Shown here one piece after another: positions 62,201 to 64,000 of a stretch of 64,000 bases of DNA. How positions within the stretch are numbered: position 1 is the first letter of the stretch; the number at the start of each line of letters is the position of its first letter. The stretch comes from Streptomyces sp. RPA4-2 (GTDB lineage Bacteria > Actinomycetota > Actinomycetes > Streptomycetales > Streptomycetaceae): positions 1,302,001-1,366,000 of the forward strand of contig NZ_CP050975.2 in the NCBI RefSeq assembly GCF_012273515.2, read 5' to 3'. A program made the position numbers and the translations under genes. The notes beneath the pieces are model-generated. The model was not told the origin of the DNA, did no database searches, and saw only the letters and a program-made list of their open reading frames with translations.

Positions 62201-64000
62201 GTGGAGTACCAGGCGACGGGCGCCGGGCAGGTGGTGACGCCGTCGAGTTCGCCGAGGATCGTCGTGCGCAGCGGCTCGACCCGGGCGCTGTGGGAGGCGT
62301 AGTCGACGTCGAGGCGGCGGACGAACACCTGCTGCCGGTCGAGGTCGGCGAGCAGGGCTTCGAGCGGTTCCGTGTCACCGGCGATCACCGTCGAACGGCC
62401 GCTGTTCACGGCGGCGACGCAGACCCGTCCGCCCAGCCCGGCGAGGTGTGCCTCGACCTCGGCGTGCGGCAGGGCGACGACGGCCATGGTGCCGGTGCCG
62501 GACAGCGCGGTCAGGGCCTGGCTGCGCAGGGCGACCACCGCCGCCGCGTCGTTGAGGCTGAGCGCGCCGGCCACACAGGCCGCGGCGACCTCGCCCTGGC
62601 TGTGCCCGATCACCGCGTCCGGTCGTACGCCACGGGCCCGCCACAGCGCGGCCAGGGAGACCATCACGGCGAACAGGACCGGCTGGACGACATCCACGCG
62701 CTCCAGGGACGGGGCATCCTCGTCGCCGCGCAGGACGGCCGCCACCGACCAGACGGTGAACGGGCGCAGGGCCGCGTCGCACCGGTCGAGTTCGTCGGCG
62801 AACACCGGGGAGGTGTCCAGGAGTTCGCGGGCCATGCCGGACCACTGGGCACCCTGGCCGGGGAGGACGAACGCCAGCTTTCCCGGCGGACATGCCGGTA
62901 GGGGACCCACGAGGAGCTCGGTGTCGGGCCGTCCCGCGGCGAGTGCGCGCAGGGCCGCGAGCAGTTCGTCGCGGTCGGCCGCCCGGACGACGGCGCGGTG
63001 TTCGAAGTGCGTGCGGTGGTGGGCCAGGGTCGCGGCCACGGCGGGCAGCGCCACACCAGGGCGTGCGGTGAGCGCGTCGAGCAGGCGGGCGGCCTGTCCT
63101 CTGAGCGCCGGGAGGGTGCGGGCGGACAGCGGGAAGAGCGCTGCGGCGCGTCCCGTGCGGGGTTCCTCGGCGCGGGGTTCCTCGGTGCCGGGCTCCTCCA
63201 TGCCCGGCTCCTCCATGCCCGGCTCCTCCATGCCCGGCTCCTCCATGCCCGGCTCCTCCATGCCCGGCTCGTCCGTGCCCGGCCGCCGGGCGGGCGTGGC
63301 AGTCACGGGCGCGGCCGGTCGTGCCACGTCCTGCGGTGCCTCCTCCAGGACCACGTGCGCGTTGGTTCCGCTGATTCCGAACGCGCTGACTCCGGCCCGC
63401 CGTACCCGGTCGCCGCGCCGCGGCCAGGCTCCGGCGTCGCTGTGCACCCGCAGGCCGCCGCCGGCCCAGTCGACGTGCTCGGTCGGGGTCTTCGCGTGCA
63501 AGGACGCGGGGAGCAGTTCGTGACCGAGGGACAGGACGGTCTTGATGACGCCGCCGATGCCCGCCGCGGCCTGAGTGTGACCGATGTTGGACTTCAGGGA
63601 GCCGACCGCGAGGGGCCGGTCCGCCGGACGTCCCGGTCCGAACACCGAAGCGAGCGCACGGCCTTCGATGGGGTCGCCGAGCCGCGTACCGGTGCCGTGC
63701 GCCTCGACGAAGTCCAGGTCTTCCGGCCGGAGTCCGGCGTCGGCGAGCGCGGCGCGCAACACCCGTTCCTGCGCCGGGCCGTTGGGGGCGCTCAGGCCCT
63801 GGCTTCGGCCGTCCTGGTTGACCGCCGAGCCCTTGACGACCGCGAGGACCCGGTCGCCGTCCCGGCGCGCGTCCGCGAGCCGCTTGAGCAGCACCAGACC
63901 ACAGCCCTCTCCCCACACCACCCCGTCGGCTTCGGTGGAGAACGGGCTGCACCGCCCGGTCGGCGACAGTCCGCGCAGCCTGCTGAACTCGACGTGCCCG
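50290..64000 (-). CDS. Modular type I polyketide synthase with C-terminal condensation and FkbH domains (5' end beyond window)
   Basis: At least 4,569 residues are visible; the N-terminus lies past base 64000. Order: partial KS, AT, DH, degenerate ER, KR, ACP; then KS, AT, DH, KR, ACP; then condensation domain and FkbH, ending in RSWRRR at 50293. Both modules should extend and dehydrate the chain; AT-A (GHSQGE, YASH) looks methylmalonyl-specific, AT-B (GHSLGE, FASH) is ambiguous. No thioesterase is present: termination must use the C-FkbH end and the carrier-reductase protein encoded next. The five-copy MEEPG linker after the first KS is encoded by a 15-bp repeat. This is a cytosolic megasynthase, and earlier modules must lie in this gene or upstream of it. 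Confidence 0.95.
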   Translation of the reverse strand, partial: GHVEFSRLRGLSPTGRCSPFSTEADGVVWGEGCGLVLLKRLADARRDGDRVLAVVKGSAVNQDGRSQGLSAPNGPAQERVLRAALADAGLRPEDLDFVEAHGTGTRLGDPIEGRALASVFGPGRPADRPLAVGSLKSNIGHTQAAAGIGGVIKTVLSLGHELLPASLHAKTPTEHVDWAGGGLRVHSDAGAWPRRGDRVRRAGVSAFGISGTNAHVVLEEAPQDVARPAAPVTATPARRPGTDEPGMEEPGMEEPGMEEPGMEEPGMEEPGTEEPRAEEPRTGRAAALFPLSARTLPALRGQAARLLDALTARPGVALPAVAATLAHHRTHFEHRAVVRAADRDELLAALRALAAGRPDTELLVGPLPACPPGKLAFVLPGQGAQWSGMARELLDTSPVFADELDRCDAALRPFTVWSVAAVLRGDEDAPSLERVDVVQPVLFAVMVSLAALWRARGVRPDAVIGHSQGEVAAACVAGALSLNDAAAVVALRSQALTALSGTGTMAVVALPHAEVEAHLAGLGGRVCVAAVNSGRSTVIAGDTEPLEALLADLDRQQVFVRRLDVDYASHSARVEPLRTTILGELDGVTTCPAPVAWYSTVTGEPVTEELEADYWYTNLREPVRFAPTVERMVADGYRCFVELSPHPSLVTALRTVAEDSGHEDLVAVGSLRRDEDGPACLDRAAAELHVHGRPIDWHRLVPDTESVELPTYAWDTQSYWIEPEPAAGAPGLLDRAAHPLLGIQLQSADETRWTFRHEWSPATADWLSDHTVFGRTVVSGTTLMELCRAALAVARPDVPGDVSDLLLLAPLVLPESGTVEVSVEVVTTGSAPEITVHSRPRGRPNPDWTLHTTASAAVPLPAPPGRPPVWPEAAESVWNTRTYERLSDLGLGYGPAFQGVRSAVTTTVDGELLARLSLPAVARATTDAYPVHPALLDAALHVAAALDTGGASDGRVLLPVAVGRCVLPPGGTGDLTALVRRSGGSGTDLTLDVTLWDADGFPAGRLEDVRLRAADPADLNGASENGRHLYEVAWTAAPEEPTGAPGAVWAVHGDRSDPDVAAAVRGLEAAGLQVRETDADILVRFWPRPAPGAEPAAAAQELAADALAGLRDLSALAQDRLPARTVWVTRGAIATGAGDSVPGLAQSVLWGMARSARTEHPHLGLTLLDLDGPGPSGLPSGDVLAAAAAHADEPELALRAGTLLVPRLVRARVTDTLRIPAGDQYELTGLPADPALRAVASHVLAAGQVRIQVHAVAVPGPGGALPRTACAGVLTEAGADTGDLAPGLRVCALAETPPGSEAVADARRLAVLPDDVPFTTAAALALAAGGAGAAGEPAEALHAALTGATRAARPRALPVTGAREALRRLTASGEPVVLDLVPRQATFAPSRRPARPFAAPADSPSTPSGTVPAPAPAGRPGPVPTDGTVLITGGLGAVGRHIARLLAEQGVPRLLLMSRRGPDDPHAGEAIAELTALGAEVEIAACDVADAEALAGVLARVTTELPLRGVVHCAGVLADGVIADLTPERLARVLRPKVDGAAHLHRLTADLPLDLFLLISSAAGVVGTAGQANYAAANVYLDQLAHHRTALGLPGVSVSFGAWAGEGFAAEHADLDRMARAGHRALTPDQGRELVELALLHGAPHLVAWSLDLPRLRENTAAADQRSTALWRALLPAPRGNRDAGEALADRLARLPETERAARVLGLVREEAARALGLRSAESVRPDRPLRDLGMDSVTAVELRNRIGTRIGARLPATLLFDHPTAARLTAHLLATTLGAGGPRAPRSAPGPRHARDTTPAADEPLALVGMACRLPGGVHDPEGLWHLVAEGRDAVGPFPEARWDVRSLYDPDPEALGKSYAREGGFLDELDSFDAGFFGITPKEAAAMDPQQRVLLETAWEALERAGIVPADLAGSPTGVYVGMFGSDYLAGSRLDQLDGYVGTGSALSVASGRLAYTLGLNGPALTVDTACSSSLVALHLAAQALRSGECDLALAGGVTLMVTPGTFVEFSRLRGLSPTGRCRSFSDDADGAVWAEGAGMVVLKRLGDARRDGDEVLAVLRGTAVNQDGRSQGLSAPNGPAQEQVVRRALELSGLAPADIDHVEAHGTGTTLGDPIEANALAEVFGASRPQGRPLYLGSLKSNIGHAQAASGVLGLIKVVQSLRHHSLPRTLHAGTPSRHVDWDRSGLRLLRETAPWPFTGERVRRAGVSAFGISGTNAHLVVEEAPRAEARPTAEAGAGSGAGTGTGKRLFVLSGRSESAVRGQAERLSRHLTRDVALPDVAHTLARHRGHFERRAGIVAGDRDELRARLDALASGRTPPGRPHEGRTGGVAFVLAGHGGQWPGMGAELVTESVAFHEELSRIDEAVHRRVGWSVLNVLRAPEEFTPLDRTEFLQPVLFALNASLAAAWRALGVRPDAVVGHSLGEIAAAYTAGALTLDDAAAVVTARAGAVAPLVGQGGMLSLELPLAEAEELLAPHRGRLFVAAVNSASSTAVSGDAEALDGLRRRLDAQGVPVRRLSTPFASHTPLMDPVREDLLDRLDGIRGTRTPTPLYSTVLAAPVPGDRLDADHWYANLGRPVRFADTIRRMLDDGYRYFVELSPHPSLTASVEAVAAEAGIDAVAVGSLSRQRDGQDVLLRGLGELYEAGYTPDWPVLFPRGRRVDLPTYAFARERHWLAPAPAAATAGGSPLLGTHVEASDTPGRHLFQNEIDLRDSRFAYLGDHRVGGEVWLPGAAFLDLAMEAASAVRDGDEARNGGEVRLADVRFVRPLALDAERPVRVQLVLRPAEDGSRDFTISSAPAGERPARWERHVTGRVLTGAAEPAPDAGEELAALRERCGEEVGLSAVYAGLTALGIDYGPAFRGLEQGHRTDSEAVGRLARRPAAGHLVHPAVLDAAFHTAALPANAPEGRAFVPAGVGRLRFTDLGGTPAWVTCRLRSVEGDTALLDLRLWDEDGQLVLEATEFALTALTRADAALFETRWQPRSDAQEPAGRGGWLLLADGTGVAAALAERLAAASTPHVIARTGEAFGAEGPGRYVLDPADPGQVARLLDEAFADGPPERVVQLSALGAPSIENTATAEEAARRCCLSTLHLVRALADHPRGRAPRLFVVVRGTQAAGGSSQVTHPQQALAWGFGLTVAQEHPELSTTLIDLPATDGGDALWTQLRHADDERLVALRESGRLVPRLTRTRPDDGGHDGITADGVYLITGGLGGLGRVVAERLVRLGARRLALLSRGGPDADTASWIAGLEARGVTVCPARADVADRDALTAALDAVRQAAGPIAGVVHAAGVLDDATVATLTDDRVLSVLAPKVLGTALLTELVPEAGQFVLFASAAGLLGSAGQGPYAAANAFLDAWAHHLSRTDRRALSLDWGAWAGVGMVAGSGTRAAETGRSGLIAFSPQEGGDLFERLLPTSRRQLAPVALDLEALALDLDAARTRPILGDLITTTAASADTDGLVTGVFAATTDQDRAARLEAYVRAKVAQVSGGAVDASATTPLKELGLDSLMLVRLRNAFARELGAELPTTDVFSASDIRGLARTLGEMLPAHGTGAREEERRPERAPEVPENELRPATRDMVRLLRSARPDMPDAAHAIGLAARLTAPTTREALAGILTRLAGRHAALRTAMPGGGGQGRQIRVERELAAPLLHWTAVSGDAGLDAADQLRRLLEPPFDLADAPLWRFELLDAGEGGQLLVFGAHHAVSDLRSLLLVAGEIDAELSGTPLGDTVSNRDLDLLIEAQRTGGTPGEDTAEWREAFHGAARLDLTLARPRPATRSYRAGSVTVEIPDGLMERVTAAASRLAVTPAAFCLGTLTVLLARARERERFVLAVPVDTRIHADAYDAVGFFGVPVPFPAQAGAGERIEDVLRRTDARLDRILAKGAMFSDVLPTLAGQGLHRANAPLVEVYFNYVRSSAGRLERLEVLPAGTGYSDLDLMITMTPDAGRVRLDHNLDILDAETSADLARQFLRLLADAADDPTAAVRAQAETTSATTGNGGASTGVPIAGEPAARPRRSLALAATFALGHLPSLCAAAAEEETAGERTPDGVRDAAPDRVRDAGPTVAEAPYHQVLAALRDPSGVFADPASAVGVVLLRAADLERFGPVTDAVLDELRAAYSAALKALSERTRKPLIVGFLPTARQEDRFTRWEDDLAAELTGSPGIAVLRPDDWTRHHSVAERFDERTERLAHLPFTPPFQAAVALRVAEVVRAVRRPTPKVIAVDGDQTLWGGVAGEIGPDAVDLAGPRAHLARRLLEWRAAGVLLALVSNNDEDTVRAVLDRPDSLLKAEHFSALSVTWGPKPDRLSRAARTLGLGLDSFLYLDDNPVEIAAMRSALPQVLSLTCPPAAELDDFLGRLWPLVPAAATAEDGLRARFYAQERERDAAREQAGFEEFLAQLELQVDIRALSGDDVERAGQLVRRTNQFVLHPRSADGGDLARWREHGEVWTAAARDRFGDYGQIGLLALRAEGGRLDVLAWAMSCRALGRGVEERMLRWLADRADRLGCAKVRLTAERTARNLPARRLLAALGGADQDDERLESVVTPDQLRAFRSWRRR
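50293..51905 (-). other. FkbH-type glyceryl-loading domain at the PKS C-terminus
   Basis: About 535 residues in three parts: an N-terminal region (APYHQVLAALRDPS...), a HAD-like phosphatase (AVDGDQTLWGGVAGE near 51271-51312; LYLDDNPVEIAAM), and a GNAT-like C-terminal part (RRTNQFVLHPR, RFGDYGQIGLLAL, SCRALGRGVEE). FkbH enzymes take 1,3-bisphosphoglycerate, remove phosphate and load the glyceryl unit onto a carrier protein. Confidence 0.9.
52000..53275 (-). other. NRPS-type condensation domain at the end of the PKS
   Basis: About 420 residues. The catalytic HHAVSD (HHxxxD) lies near 52852-52872. Other C-domain elements include PPFDLADAPLWRFEL, LAVPVDTR and a VGFFGVPVPF stretch. The first C motif is divergent (RDMVRLLRSARPD), and no adenylation domain follows. 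It can be expected to form an ester or amide between two carrier-bound partners. Confidence 0.85.
53330..53560 (-). other. PKS module B: acyl carrier protein
   Basis: Phosphopantetheine site LGLDSLMLVRL near 53440-53480. It is the last carrier of this protein; the condensation domain follows after a charged linker. Confidence 0.9.
53800..54385 (-). other. PKS module B: ketoreductase (catalytic part)
   Basis: TGGLGGLG, FASAAG, GPYAAAN and the B-type LDD motif (AGVLDD) are intact. The structural half lies just upstream in the protein (about 54390-55045). Confidence 0.9.
55050..55935 (-). other. PKS module B: dehydratase
   Basis: A canonical HxxxGxxxxP (DHRVGGEVWLPG, near 55790-55828) and HPAVLDAAFH are both present, so the domain should be active. 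Confidence 0.9.
56110..57000 (-). other. PKS module B: acyltransferase of uncertain extender specificity
   Basis: The N-terminal motif is GHGGQW (His in place of Gln). The elbow is GHSLGE, as in malonyl-type ATs, but the specificity motif is FASH (near 56406-56432), neither HAFH nor YASH. The Arg that holds the carboxylate is retained. Malonyl or an unusual extender is possible. Confidence 0.8.
57320..58605 (-). other. PKS module B: ketosynthase
   Basis: Complete KS: VDTACSSS with the active Cys codon at 58081-58083, EAHGTGTTLGD and SNIGHAQAA histidines, ending GTNAHLVVEEA. It should be a normal extending domain. Confidence 0.95.
58680..58900 (-). other. PKS module A: acyl carrier protein
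   Basis: The phosphopantetheine site reads LGMDSVTAVEL, followed by the usual LPATLLFDHPT third helix. It appears fully functional. Confidence 0.9.
59180..59730 (-). other. PKS module A: ketoreductase (catalytic part)
   Basis: TGGLGAVG cofactor loop, catalytic Ser in ISSAAG and Tyr in QANYAAAN are present. LAD stands where B-type KRs have LDD. Its structural half lies at about 60375-60915, before the ER remnant. Confidence 0.85.
59860..60365 (-). other. PKS module A: degenerate enoylreductase remnant
   Basis: About 165 residues. Fragments match ER in order: AAGQVRIQVHAVAV, AGVLTEAGADTGDLAPGLRVCAL, ADARRLAVLPDDVPFTTAAALALA and a final ALPVTGAREALRRL. The nucleotide-binding centre (normally VHAAAGGVG) and most of the Rossmann fold are missing, so no NADPH site remains. 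Confidence 0.75.
60950..61800 (-). other. PKS module A: dehydratase
   Basis: The catalytic His occurs in DHTVFGRTVVSG, where Ser replaces the usual Pro of HxxxGxxxxP. The Asp motif HPALLDAALH is intact. Activity is likely but not certain. Confidence 0.75.
62000..62880 (-). other. PKS module A: acyltransferase, methylmalonyl-type
   Basis: Oxyanion GQGAQW, nucleophile elbow GHSQGE (near 62592-62612) and specificity motif YASH (near 62285-62310) are all present. The Gln after the active Ser and YASH both point to methylmalonyl-CoA. Confidence 0.85.
63191..63265 (-). repeat. In-frame 15-bp tandem repeat in the PKS, five perfect units
   Basis: On the plus strand the unit is GGCTCCTCCATGCCC, five identical copies, with a degenerate copy on each side (63176-63190 and 63266-63280). 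It encodes a repeated Met-Glu-Glu-Pro-Gly linker between KS and AT of module A. Confidence 0.97.
63335..64000 (-). other. PKS module A: ketosynthase (C-terminal part only)
   Basis: The visible part carries both KS active-site histidines (EAHGTGTRLGD and LKSNIGHTQAA) and ends at GTNAHVVLEEA. The active-site Cys lies beyond the window. Confidence 0.9.

Noticed and set aside
57676..62901. A very long plus-strand open frame opposite the PKS
   Set aside because: It is antisense to well-conserved PKS domains, is Gly/Arg/Gln/Val-rich and shows no domain. Long antisense frames are expected at this G+C content.
63191..63265. CRISPR or mobile-element signature in the PKS
   Set aside because: The units are contiguous, in frame and translate to a simple linker.

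Overview
The window is chromosomal DNA of a streptomycete or close relative. The G+C content is very high, coding is dense with GTG and occasional TTG starts, and many genes overlap by 4 bases. The gene content is also typical: a Streptomyces conservon (CvnA-D), TerD-type proteins, a DUF6643-like small protein, a ROK regulator, two DeoR regulators, and a modular type I polyketide synthase. Every family name here comes from reading motifs; no database was searched.

Layout. 1-8.3 kb: an SDR dehydrogenase cut by the window start, a Nudix hydrolase, apolipoprotein N-acyltransferase, a polytopic O-antigen-ligase-like protein, a PH-like membrane protein, a glutamate-racemase homologue, an HpnB-like glycosyltransferase and a TerD-type locus that looks frameshifted. 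8.6-20.1 kb: a small proline-rich protein (also apparently frameshifted), a MOSC protein, an Rv1733c-like membrane protein, a beta-helix/AAA+ fusion, a large membrane protein with a hydrolase tail, a DeoR regulator, an SRPBCC protein, a cysteine-synthase-like enzyme, a small conserved protein and an anti-sigma-type ATPase. 20.2-26.3 kb: an FtsX-type ABC exporter operon. Divergent from it, behind two tandem palindromic operators, lies a TetR / DUF4865 / phosphotriesterase-like unit whose last gene is broken by a 16-bp tandem duplication. 26.4-34.6 kb: a ROK regulator, AlkB, an RlmG-like methyltransferase, a sugar-phosphate operon (SIS isomerase plus class II aldolase) with a divergent DeoR regulator, and a secreted GH92 mannosidase. 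34.9-43.2 kb: an osmoprotectant-type ABC transporter (ATPase, two permeases) and its likely lipoprotein receptor, separated by a four-gene conservon on the opposite strand. 43.3-45.6 kb: a divergent histidine-ammonia-lyase-like protein lacking the Ala-Ser-Gly MIO triad, and a DUF6924-like protein.

45.6-64 kb (minus strand, read right to left) is the left end of a biosynthetic gene cluster. The PKS, whose N-terminus lies beyond the window, carries KS-AT-DH-(degenerate ER)-KR-ACP, then KS-AT-DH-KR-ACP, then a condensation domain and a complete FkbH-type domain at its C-terminus. The next gene encodes carrier protein-thioester reductase-extra domain. It overlaps a hydrolase whose nucleophile is Cys (Ala-His-Cys-Val-Gly), followed by an ordinary Ser hydrolase. 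My reading is that FkbH charges a carrier with a glyceryl (C3) unit, the C domain joins polyketide and glyceryl unit, and the reductase releases the product. This C-FkbH / carrier-reductase ending is the most unusual feature of the window.

Short tandem repeats (6, 7, 9, 15 and 16 bp) are frequent throughout, and one of them has destroyed a gene.
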